Both the position numbers and the translations under genes were made by a program. The notes beneath the pieces were generated by a model. The model saw nothing but the letters and a program-made list of their open reading frames with translations, ran no database searches and was not told where the DNA came from. Source: Pseudomonadota bacterium (GTDB lineage Bacteria > Pseudomonadota > Alphaproteobacteria > Rhizobiales > Hyphomicrobiaceae). Taken from it: 21,505 bases of DNA. The stretch spans positions 1 to 21,505 of the forward strand of contig JAEZRM010000085.1 in assembly GCA_023412805.1 (NCBI GenBank). The letters are read 5' to 3'. Shown here in pieces: positions 9,148 through 15,510 of the stretch (position 1 is its first letter; every line of letters starts with the position of its first letter).

Positions 9148-9172
9148 AAAAGGGGCCGGTGACGCCGGCCCC
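9148..9172 (-). terminator. Intrinsic terminator after the YeeE/YedE pair
   Basis: On the minus strand an 8-bp GC stem (GGGGCCGG at 9152-9159 with CCGGCCCC at 9165-9172, 5-base loop) is followed directly by TTTTGTGTTG. It lies 30 bases past the stop of the second YeeE/YedE gene, so it closes that operon before dnaE. Confidence 0.75.
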
Positions 9173-9202
9173 TCGGAGCGCTGTGATTCGGGTTGCCGCT
9201 GC

Positions 9203-9829
9203 TCAGCCGCGTGGTGATGCAGCCGCTTGCTTGCCGACGACCGTTTCATGCGACGCCTCGGGACTAAGGCCGTCGACATCCGCGCCGATCTCGTCCTGCC
9301 AGGGCGTGGCGCGTTCGAGCACGACGAGGAAGGCGACAAGCAGCGCGGCAAACGTCAGTGCCACGACCCAGAAGGGCAGGCCCAGCATCTGGTCGAAGGT
9401 CAGCTTCTCGCCCTTGTCAGGCAAGAGGGCGGTGAGCGGCTCATAGAAGTAGCCATAACCCATGGCGCCCGCGACGCCGCCGAGAACGACGAACCAGGCA
9501 TCCTTGTAGCCGGCACCGAGCTGCGCCATCGACGTGCCGGGACAGGCGCCCGCGAGCGCGATGCCGGCGCCGAGAATGAGCCCGCCGATAATGTCCGCGC
9601 GCAGCAGCACCGGCTTGATGTGCATCGAGACGCCGAAGATGCCATGGAGCACGGCGAGGACGACGAGGCCGGTGATGACGGCCGCCAGGAAGATCTTGAG
9701 CATGATGAACTTCTTGAGCTGCATCTGCCCGACGATGATGCCCGGCTCGAAGACGCGGGATTTCTCGAGCGCGAAACCGAAGGCGATACCCGTCGCCAGA
9801 CCGACCAGAACCGCAGTGAATACGGACAT
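9203..9829 (-). CDS. Half-size YeeE/YedE sulfur-transport protein, second of pair
   Basis: This 208-residue inner-membrane protein has about four to five hydrophobic helices and the family Cys motif GACPGTSMAQLGAG (Cys96). In the TsuA/YeeE thiosulfate importers conserved cysteines line the substrate path. The known full-length protein is about 350 residues and has two similar halves; this gene and its upstream neighbour each look like one half. It starts 22 bases after the neighbour's stop, with AGAAGGAAA upstream of the ATG, so they are co-transcribed. The last 35 residues are polar and poorly conserved in appearance. A role in moving thiosulfate or another reduced sulfur species is inferred from the family. 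Paired half-size YeeE/YedE genes are known from BigR-controlled sulfide-detoxification operons, which fits the operator found upstream. Confidence 0.85.
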   Translation of the reverse strand: MSVFTAVLVGLATGIAFGFALEKSRVFEPGIIVGQMQLKKFIMLKIFLAAVITGLVVLAVLHGIFGVSMHIKPVLLRADIIGGLILGAGIALAGACPGTSMAQLGAGYKDAWFVVLGGVAGAMGYGYFYEPLTALLPDKGEKLTFDQMLGLPFWVVALTFAALLVAFLVVLERATPWQDEIGADVDGLSPEASHETVVGKQAAASPRG

Positions 9830-9851
9830 GGGATGCTTTCCTTCTGTGAGA

Positions 9852-10367
9852 TCAGGCGCGTTTCATGAGCATGGCGGTGAGGATGCCGCCGGCGAACATG
9901 GCCGCGACGGCGAGCGTCGAGCCGACCGAAAGCTGTGCCATGCCCGAGATGCCGTGGCCGCTCGTGCATCCGCCGGCGATACGGGCGCCGAACAGCATGA
10001 TGAAGCCTGCCGCGAAGGCGATCGGTGCGCGGGCGCCAAGCGTGCGCACGCCCATGGTCCGCTCCCAGACGGGCGAGATCGTCTGCCGGCGCGCGCCGGA
10101 GATGCGCATGGAAATGAAGGCGCCGATCGCAATGCCGATGACGACAGCCACCTGCCACCAGTTCTTGGCGCCGTACATGTGGCTTGCGAAGTACTTGATG
10201 CTTTCAGCGGTCGGATCGAAGAACGATGCGATGTGCGCGCCGACCGTCACGAAGGACGACGAGGCACCGAGCGCGGTGTTCATGAGAAGGAATGTCGGGA
10301 TCTGCAGAAGCCCGATGATGACGCCGGCCATGTAGGGCGGCCAGGCCTTGCGATGCATGAGGCACAT
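9852..10367 (-). CDS. Half-size YeeE/YedE sulfur-transport protein, first of pair
   Basis: This 171-residue membrane protein has a family Cys motif GGCTSGHGISGMAQ (Cys134) between hydrophobic helices. A longer reading to 10445 would run its extra N-terminus through the promoter, the operator and the FNR-type box. The ATG at 10367 follows GGAGAG by 6 bases and gives a normal N-terminus (MCLMHRKAWPP), so I chose it. It is the first gene of a two-gene operon with the YeeE/YedE gene at 9203-9829. The two proteins probably form one transporter for reduced sulfur. Regulation is unusually legible: BigR/SqrR-type and FNR/FixK-type sites lie just upstream. Confidence 0.85.
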   Translation of the reverse strand: MCLMHRKAWPPYMAGVIIGLLQIPTFLLMNTALGASSSFVTVGAHIASFFDPTAESIKYFASHMYGAKNWWQVAVVIGIAIGAFISMRISGARRQTISPVWERTMGVRTLGARAPIAFAAGFIMLFGARIAGGCTSGHGISGMAQLSVGSTLAVAAMFAGGILTAMLMKRA

Positions 10368-10395
10368 GCGGTGCTCTCCGTGTTGAGCGATGCGG

Positions 10396-10409
10396 ATGTG
10401 CCTATATAT
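10396..10409 (-). promoter_or_regulatory. -10 element and inferred transcription start of the YeeE/YedE operon
   Basis: On the minus strand TATATA (10408 down to 10403) fits a -10 hexamer and places the transcription start near 10396-10397, leaving a 30-base leader to the ATG at 10367. No good -35 hexamer is present. That is expected for a class II activated promoter, because the FNR-type box is centred about 41.5 bases upstream of the inferred start. Confidence 0.5.
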
Positions 10410-10426
10410 TCCAATATTCGAATATA
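10405..10426. promoter_or_regulatory. BigR/SqrR-type operator (ATTC-N8-GAAT)
   Basis: The sequence has 7-base inverted arms, TATATTC at 10405-10411 and GAATATA at 10420-10426, separated by 8 bases. It contains exactly the ATTC-N8-GAAT pattern (10408-10423) that I associate with the persulfide-sensing ArsR-family repressors BigR and SqrR. The centre also forms a perfect 12-base palindrome, ATATTCGAATAT (10414-10425). It covers the -10/-30 zone of the YeeE/YedE promoter, where a bound repressor would block RNA polymerase. No bigR-like gene is in the window. Confidence 0.7.
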
Positions 10427-10431
10427 ACGAT

Positions 10432-10445
10432 TTGATCTGTATCAA
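10432..10445. promoter_or_regulatory. FNR/FixK/Anr-type box, TTGAT-N4-ATCAA
   Basis: TTGATCTGTATCAA is a perfect match to the consensus of CRP/FNR-family low-oxygen regulators (FNR, FixK, Anr). Its centre (10438.5) is about 41.5 bases upstream of the inferred start of the YeeE/YedE transcript, the classic activating position. It is also 72-85 bases before the ATG of the divergent HAD gene, so it could act on both sides. Confidence 0.75.
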
Positions 10446-10516
10446 GCCTTATGAAACAGAGATTTATCGGGGCGGCTTGCCAGGATGGTGGGCACGGGAG
10501 CGAGGGGGCCCGAACC

Positions 10517-11215
10517 ATGCAGGGCATCAAGGCACTGACATTCGATACGGGCGGGACGGTGCTCGACTGGCACGGCGGCCTTTCGCGGGCCATGGCCGAG
10601 GTCGCGGGCCGACGCGGCCTCAAGGCCGACTGGGCGGCTGCCACCAACGAGTATCGCCGTCGCTCGCTCGGGACGATCGTCAATCAGCTCGGGCCGCGCT
10701 TCAATTTCGATGACGTGCATCGCGATCAGCTCGATCGCGTCGTCATCGATTTCGGGCTCTGTGCCCTCACGAAGGACGATCGCGACGAGATCTAGCGCGC
10801 ATGGTTCACGCTCGATGCGTGGCCGGACTTCGTTCCGGGGCTGGATCGCCTGCGCACCAAGTTCCCGTGCATATCCTTCACGCTGCTCACGCCACGTCTC
10901 GTGATCGAAGTCTCGCGCCGCAATGGCATCACATGGGACGCGATCATCAGTTGCGAGATGCTGGGCGTGTACAAGGTGCGGCCGGAAGCCTATCAGGCAA
11001 CGGCAAAGCTGCTGCAGTTGAAGCCGGCCGAAATCCTGATGGTCGCGTGTCACAACTTCGATCTCGACGCAGCACGCAAGGAAGGCATGAAGACCTGCTT
11101 CGTGCGCCGTCCGCTCGAATGGGGTGCGGCTGGCCCGCCTGATCCGACGCCAAACCCGGCGTGCGATCTCGTCGTCGATGGATTTCCGGAACTCGCCACG
11201 CACATGGGATGCTGA
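10517..11215 (+). pseudogene. Type II haloacid dehalogenase-like HAD hydrolase, interrupted by an in-frame amber codon
   Basis: Read through a single TAG at 10793-10795 (codon 93), this frame encodes about 230 residues of a HAD-superfamily hydrolase of the 2-haloacid dehalogenase type. Motif I is FDTGGT with the nucleophile Asp10. The cap follows, then 'WPDFVPGLDRL', the basic YKVRPEAY segment and the acidic ACHNFDLDAAR segment. The frame on both sides of the stop is the same and the residues after it (RAWFTLDAWPDF) continue the alignment normally, so this is one nonsense change, not a frameshift. GAGGGGG lies upstream of ATG 10517; an earlier ATG at 10451 has no ribosome site. Without suppression the product would lose half the Rossmann fold. 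A sequencing error or very recent inactivation is likely, since the rest is undamaged. Confidence 0.85.
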
Positions 11216-11232
11216 CGGCGTGCCCCAAAGAA

Positions 11233-11261
11233 AAAGCCCCGGCGTGGCATGCCGGGGCTTT
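11233..11261 (+). terminator. Intrinsic-type hairpin after the HAD gene
   Basis: An 11-bp stem (AAAGCCCCGGC at 11233-11243, GCCGGGGCTTT at 11251-11261, 7-base loop) lies 17 bases after the HAD stop. The A-rich left flank and TTT right flank make it terminator-like, though the T-run is short on the plus strand. Confidence 0.65.
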
Positions 11262-11332
11262 ACAATCTCGCTGGCGCTCAGGGGGGAGAGGGGGAATTGC
11301 CGAACGAGATATTCAGTAATCCCCTTGTAAAT

Positions 11333-11385
11333 TTATCCACGATCTTCGTCCACATGCAGACTAAGGCGGAAATGAGTTATCCACA
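11333..11385 (+). other. Cluster of DnaA boxes in non-coding DNA
   Basis: TTATCCACG (11333-11341) matches the DnaA box at eight of nine bases and TTATCCACA (11377-11385) is a perfect consensus box. Between them TCGTCCACA (11346-11354) matches at seven of nine. All point the same way and sit in a non-coding gap between two converging genes. The boxes are seen; whether DnaA acts here (titration, local regulation or initiation) is unknown. Confidence 0.5.
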
Positions 11386-11490
11386 GATTCGCCGTTCGAG
11401 CCCGCCCTTAGAGGTTGCATCGCAGCAGTGCTCCGTATAACCCGCGCGCTCTCATGAGATCGAAACTTCCTTGCAGTTCATAAGCTTCCG

Positions 11491-11530
11491 GAATGCGGAG
11501 CTTTTACTCGAGCGCGCAAGATCCGCATTC
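11491..11530 (-). repeat. Inverted repeat at the end of cca
   Basis: A 9-bp perfect inverted repeat, GAATGCGGA (11491-11499) and TCCGCATTC (11522-11530), encloses a 22-base loop and overlaps the cca stop codon. It could form a 3' end stem for the long minus-strand operon, but there is no T-run and the loop is large. Confidence 0.3.
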
Positions 11531-12788
11531 AGCCGGATTCGCCTATGCAGACAGCGAGGCGCTCCCGAAGCGCGGCCGCGTCGGCGGCGAAGTCGCTCAT
11601 GATCCACTCCGCCTCGATCTCGTCGAGCAGCGCGCCCACCTTGGGTCCGGGCGCCAGGCCGAGCGCCAGGGCATCGCGGCCTGCCAGCGGAAACTTCGGG
11701 ACAGGCCACGCGGCAGGCAGCGCGGCGAAGGCATCCCAAGCGGCGATCTCGCCAGGATCGCTGGAGCTTGCCGCACCGGCCATGGCCACACGCTGCCAGC
11801 GTTCTGCACCCATGGCATAGAGCGCGCGCCGCCGGGCGCGATCGTCGAGGGAGAGCAGTGCCATGAGTGGCGGATCGAGCACGATGAGCGCACGCACTTC
11901 CTCGCGCGAGAGGCGCAAGCGCTCTCCCAGAAAACCGCGATCCTCCTCCACAGCGACGGCCAGGACCGAGAGCCGCAACAGCGCATCGGCCGGGCGTTGG
12001 CGCGCCGCATCCTGCGCGACGAGGTTCCTGAGGACGCCGATGCGCGGGGCACGTCCGAGAGTCTGGACGATGAAGCCGTGCATGGCCATGGCGGTAATGG
12101 CATCGGCGGCGCCCGCTGCCTCGAGCAGCTTCAGAAGTTCCGCCCGCACGCGCTCTGCCGAGAGATGCCCCAGCAGATGACGCTCCGCCGCGCAGGCGGC
12201 GAGCCCTTCCGCATCGATGGTCCCGGGACTGTAACGGGCATGAAAGCGGAAAAAGCGCAGGATGCGCAGCGCATCCTCGCGAATGCGCGCGCGCGCATCA
12301 CCAATGAAGCGGACGCGCCGCGCTGCGAGATCGGCGAGGCCGCCGAGCGGATCGCTGATCGTGCCGGCCGCGTCGCAATAGATGGCGTTGATCGTGAAAT
12401 CGCGGCGACGGGCATCCGCCGCCCAGTCGGCCGTGAAGGCAACGCGCGCGTGGCGGCCGAAGGTTTCGACATCCTCGCGCAGGGTCGTGACCTCGAACGG
12501 CACGTGATGCGCGACGACCGTCACCGTGCCGTGGCTGACGCCTGTCGGGATCGCCTGCAACCCCGCTGCGCTGGCGGCGGAGGTGGTTTCGTCCGGTGTA
12601 GCCGTCGTTGCGATGTCGATGTCGGTGACGGGCTCGCCGAGCAGGGCATTGCGCACGGTGCCGCCGACGATGCGCGCCTCGTGTCCCGCCTTTGCGAGTG
12701 CATCGAGAACCGCGCGCGTCTCCGGGCGCACGAGCCAGGGTGCACCGGCAAGCGACGTCGGGATCTTGGCTGGTGCCTCAGAGGGCAT
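11529..12788 (-). CDS. cca: CCA-adding enzyme / tRNA nucleotidyltransferase (poly(A) polymerase family)
   Basis: This 419-residue class II nucleotidyltransferase builds or repairs the 3' CCA end of tRNAs. Visible motifs are GGTVRN (about 42-47), the metal-binding DIDIATTA (about 56-63), RRDFTINAI (about 127-135), DPLGGLADL, and the fingers motif REDALRILRFFRFHARY. The length is typical of the alphaproteobacterial version without an HD domain. It begins 15 bases after the DUF6111 gene, at the end of the minus-strand operon. The tRNA-Pro in this window already encodes its CCA, so for that tRNA the enzyme would serve repair. A poly(A) polymerase of the same family is the main alternative, but the motif set and neighbours favour Cca. 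Confidence 0.9.
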   Translation of the reverse strand: MPSEAPAKIPTSLAGAPWLVRPETRAVLDALAKAGHEARIVGGTVRNALLGEPVTDIDIATTATPDETTSAASAAGLQAIPTGVSHGTVTVVAHHVPFEVTTLREDVETFGRHARVAFTADWAADARRRDFTINAIYCDAAGTISDPLGGLADLAARRVRFIGDARARIREDALRILRFFRFHARYSPGTIDAEGLAACAAERHLLGHLSAERVRAELLKLLEAAGAADAITAMAMHGFIVQTLGRAPRIGVLRNLVAQDAARQRPADALLRLSVLAVAVEEDRGFLGERLRLSREEVRALIVLDPPLMALLSLDDRARRRALYAMGAERWQRVAMAGAASSSDPGEIAAWDAFAALPAAWPVPKFPLAGRDALALGLAPGPKVGALLDEIEAEWIMSDFAADAAALRERLAVCIGESG

Positions 12789-12803
12789 GATGCCTGACCA
12801 GGG

Positions 12804-13073
12804 TTAGTCCAGTTTGCCGGGATCGATCTTGCCATCCGTGCCGAGCGATGGCGGCGTATAGTGTTGACCGGGTTTGCCGCCCGATGTCGAGCCGAAGGCG
12901 ATGAGCACGAGGAAAACGAGCGCTGTACCCGAGAGCATCAGCCAGATGAATGGTGCATCGTCCAGCACGCCTCGGCCCTGCTCGTCCTGTTTGCGCGTCA
13001 GCAGTATGTAGATGACGTAGATAGCTGTCGGCAGAAGAAACAGAACGATATTCTCGATGACGACGCGGATCAT
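12804..13073 (-). CDS. Small inner-membrane protein, DUF6111-like
   Basis: This 89-residue protein has two hydrophobic helices (about residues 5-25 and 41-61) and a polar C-terminal tail with GQHYTPP and DGKIDPG segments. It resembles DUF6111, a family of unknown function found beside Nudix and cca genes in alphaproteobacteria. Its ATG overlaps the stop of the upstream Nudix gene (ATGA), and the GGAGG ribosome site lies inside the end of that gene, so the two are translationally coupled. No catalytic motif is seen. The tail probably faces outward or inward as a short soluble domain; topology is not settled by sequence. Confidence 0.8.
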   Translation of the reverse strand: MIRVVIENIVLFLLPTAIYVIYILLTRKQDEQGRGVLDDAPFIWLMLSGTALVFLVLIAFGSTSGGKPGQHYTPPSLGTDGKIDPGKLD

Positions 13074-13747
13074 CCTCCATACAGCCTTTCATGCAGGTTC
13101 TTGAGCATGCCGGCGGTCGCCCCCCAGATGTAATGCTCCTCGAAGGGCATGGCGTAGTAGTGTCGCTCGCGCCCGCGCCAAGGCCGCGAGTGGTGCTTAT
13201 GATTGGCGGGATCCATGAGGAAGGCGAGCGGCACTTCGAACGCGCTCGCGACCTCGCCCGGATCGAGCGCCAGAACGAAATCCGGCTTCACGAGCGCAAC
13301 GACGGGCGTCACGAGGAAGCCGGTCCCCGTACGGTAGCCGTCGAGGAAACCGAGCGGCTCGACGAGTGAGCGCGGCAGGCCGATTTCCTCCTCCGCCTCG
13401 CGCACGGCCGTCTCGACCGCATCGATATCCGAATCCTCGACCTTGCCGCCCGGAAAGGCCACCTGACCGGCGTGCGTCGAGAGATGGGCCGTGCGCTCCG
13501 TCAGCAGCACCGTGAGTTCCGAGCGCGCGATGACAGGTACGAGCACGGCGGCCGCGCGCGCGGGCGCCATGGCTTCGAAGTCCGCCAGCATTTCGGGATT
13601 GAGATCCCAGTCGCTGCGCGCCCAGGACCGTCCCGTGCGCGGATCGAAGACGGCGTCGCTCGGGCTGTGATGCAGCGCGGACGTGGCCCGTACGCGGAAG
13701 TCGGGTTCCGTGTAGATCGACGAGGGCACGGGATGAAGTATGGCCAT
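13070..13747 (-). CDS. CoA pyrophosphatase-type Nudix hydrolase
   Basis: This 225-residue Nudix protein carries both signatures of the CoA diphosphatase subgroup (UPF0035). The N-terminal LLTERTAHLSTHAGQVAFPGG (about 81-101) leads into a Nudix box ending REAEEEIGL (116-124), whose glutamates bind the metal. Such enzymes split CoA and related nucleotide cofactors into phosphopantetheine and adenosine phosphates, clearing oxidised or unwanted CoA. It sits 89 bases after corC and overlaps the DUF6111 gene by 4 bases. The start has no strong ribosome site at the usual distance, so the exact N-terminus is uncertain by a few residues. Confidence 0.88.
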   Translation of the reverse strand: MAILHPVPSSIYTEPDFRVRATSALHHSPSDAVFDPRTGRSWARSDWDLNPEMLADFEAMAPARAAAVLVPVIARSELTVLLTERTAHLSTHAGQVAFPGGKVEDSDIDAVETAVREAEEEIGLPRSLVEPLGFLDGYRTGTGFLVTPVVALVKPDFVLALDPGEVASAFEVPLAFLMDPANHKHHSRPWRGRERHYYAMPFEEHYIWGATAGMLKNLHERLYGG

Positions 13748-13836
13748 GGCAGACGAGATATGGCCTCACTCGCGCCCCTTGGCAATCGCGCGTTTGCCGC
13801 GCGGCAGCGCACGCGTTGCTGGACTGCGTTGCGGGA

Positions 13837-14868
13837 TCAACCCTGGCGTGCGGCCGGCATCGCTGGGGCCGCCGCGCCCTCGCTGGGGCCGGGCCGCAAG
13901 ATGCGGACCTTCTTCACGCGCCGCGGATCTGCGTCGATGACCTCGAACTCGATGCCGCTCTCATGATGCACGATCTCGCCCATTGCCGGAACACGGCCGA
14001 CAAGCGTGAAGACGAGGCCGCCGAGCGTGTCGATGTCCTCCTCCTCGCCGTTCTTGAGCAGCTTCACGCCGAGGTGCACTTCGATTTCCTCGATGGGCGT
14101 GCGTGCCTGTGCAACCAGGCCCAGCTTGGGGTCCTCGACGATATTGTCGGCCTCCGCCACGTCGTGTTCGTCTTCGATCTCGCCGACGACCTGCTCGATG
14201 AGATCCTCGATCGTGATGAGGCCGTCGGTGCCGCCGTACTCGTCGACGACGAGCGCCATGTGGACATGCGTCGCCTGCATGCGCACGAGCAGGTTCACGG
14301 CCGGCATGGACGGCGGCACGTAAAGCACGCGCCGGCGAAGCTGCGCCGCGGCGATCGTCGTTGAAAGGTCCGCCTTGGCGAATTCGATCTTCAGCGCTGG
14401 CGCATCGGTGTCGGCTGCCGGAACGACACCCGAGCGCGCTGCCGGAGCGCCGCCGCGCGTCAGATAGGCCATGAGATCCTTGATGTGGATGACGCCGCGC
14501 GGATCGTCGAGCGTTTCGTGAAACACCGGGATGCGCGATACGCCGGACGTATCGAACATATGCAGCAGCTCGGCGAGCGTCGCGCTTTCGTCGATGGCGG
14601 TGATATCCGCGCGCGGCACCATCACATCCTCGACCTTGAGCGTGCCGAACTCCAGCAGGCGCAGGAGCATCTCGCGCTCCGCCGGTGAGAAGCCCGTGCC
14701 GGTCTGATCCTCGACGCGCAGCGTCTCTCCAAGCGTTTCGCGCAGCGTCGGCTGCGTGCCGAGGCCGAGCCGATTGCGCAGGGCGGCAAGCCAGCCTTCG
14801 CCGTTCCTTGCGGCATCACTGCCGTTCGTACTTTCAGGGCGGGGGCCGGTATCGTCAGAAAGTGCCAT
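13837..14868 (-). CDS. corC: CBS-domain hemolysin-like protein, CorC/TlyC family
   Basis: This 343-residue protein has a variable N-terminus, a CBS-domain pair (about 75-225) and a C-terminal CorC/HlyC domain (about 240-325). Recognisable segments are the CBS start GTLKVEDVMVPRADI, HIKDLM, MALVVDEYGGTDGLITIEDL and the C-terminal FTLVGRVPAMGE. It lacks the DUF21 membrane domain, like E. coli CorC and the proteins called TlyC in rhizobia. The family is linked to Mg2+/Co2+ efflux or membrane stress; adenine nucleotide binding by the CBS pair is expected from the family. It follows ybeY by 56 bases in the common order phoH-ybeY-corC. Only a weak ribosome site precedes the ATG. The next gene is Nudix rather than the lnt often found here. 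Confidence 0.88.
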   Translation of the reverse strand: MALSDDTGPRPESTNGSDAARNGEGWLAALRNRLGLGTQPTLRETLGETLRVEDQTGTGFSPAEREMLLRLLEFGTLKVEDVMVPRADITAIDESATLAELLHMFDTSGVSRIPVFHETLDDPRGVIHIKDLMAYLTRGGAPAARSGVVPAADTDAPALKIEFAKADLSTTIAAAQLRRRVLYVPPSMPAVNLLVRMQATHVHMALVVDEYGGTDGLITIEDLIEQVVGEIEDEHDVAEADNIVEDPKLGLVAQARTPIEEIEVHLGVKLLKNGEEEDIDTLGGLVFTLVGRVPAMGEIVHHESGIEFEVIDADPRRVKKVRILRPGPSEGAAAPAMPAARQG

Positions 14869-14924
14869 GGCTCAGCGATCTATTCCGTGACTGTAATGAT
14901 GGGCGTGCGGGAGCGGCATCTCGG

Positions 14925-15506
14925 TCATGGACCGCCCTCCGCGTAAGGATCGGGGATGCCGAGACGTGCGAGCAGCACGGTCTCGAGGGCTTCCATCTCC
15001 TCCGCCTCGGCATCGCTCTCGTGGTCGTAGCCAATGAGGTGGAGGAGCCCGTGGATCAGCAGATGCTGGAAGTGGTGCCCGAGCGGGATACCGGCAGCAG
15101 CGGCCTCGTCGATCAGCGTTTCGAGCGCGAGCACGACATCGCCGAGCGCTTGCGGCTCGGCGTCGGTCAATGTCTCGGGAAGGGTGGGAGTCGGGAAGGA
15201 AAGGACGTTGGTCGGCTTGTCCTTGCCGCGATAGGCGGCATTCAGGCGGCGCACGGCATCATTGCTGCTGAGCGCGACGGCGGCCGTCGCCGGATAGACG
15301 TCCGAAAGTTCAGGGGCGGCCGCGAGCACCTGCGCCACGGCCGCAATCATATCGTCGACAGGGCCGACACTTGCCCACTCGCCATCATCGTCCACACGTT
15401 CGAGCGCGAGACTTAATCGCGACGGAGGTTCCTCGTCACAAGATCGGTCTTCGTCACTAACGGCATCGCCGCCGGGAACTGCGGATTGATCCAGAACCGT
15501 ACTCAT
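14925..15506 (-). CDS. ybeY: Endoribonuclease YbeY
   Basis: This 193-residue protein is the single-strand-specific, zinc-dependent endoribonuclease needed for 16S rRNA 3' maturation and ribosome quality control. The metal site HGLLHLIGYDH (His152, His156, His162) is intact, and the conserved RGKDKPTNVLSFP lies at about 93-105. The N-terminal 30 residues are an acidic extension beyond the usual core. The ATG at 15506 lies 4 bases after the phoH stop, so it is co-transcribed and probably coupled to phoH. Confidence 0.95.
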   Translation of the reverse strand: MSTVLDQSAVPGGDAVSDEDRSCDEEPPSRLSLALERVDDDGEWASVGPVDDMIAAVAQVLAAAPELSDVYPATAAVALSSNDAVRRLNAAYRGKDKPTNVLSFPTPTLPETLTDAEPQALGDVVLALETLIDEAAAAGIPLGHHFQHLLIHGLLHLIGYDHESDAEAEEMEALETVLLARLGIPDPYAEGGP

Positions 15507-15510
15507 TTTC

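Noticed and set aside
10368..10445. N-terminal extension of the first YeeE/YedE protein to an ATG at 10445
   Set aside because: The extension would translate through the -10 element, the operator and the FNR-type box, and has no ribosome site; the ATG at 10367 has GGAGAG.
10901..11215. Separate small gene for the C-terminal half of the HAD protein
   Set aside because: It is in the same frame as the N-terminal half with continuous homology across the TAG, so it is one interrupted gene.
11493..12797. 434-codon plus-strand frame opposite cca
   Set aside because: The minus strand encodes all cca motifs; the opposite frame is a composition artefact.
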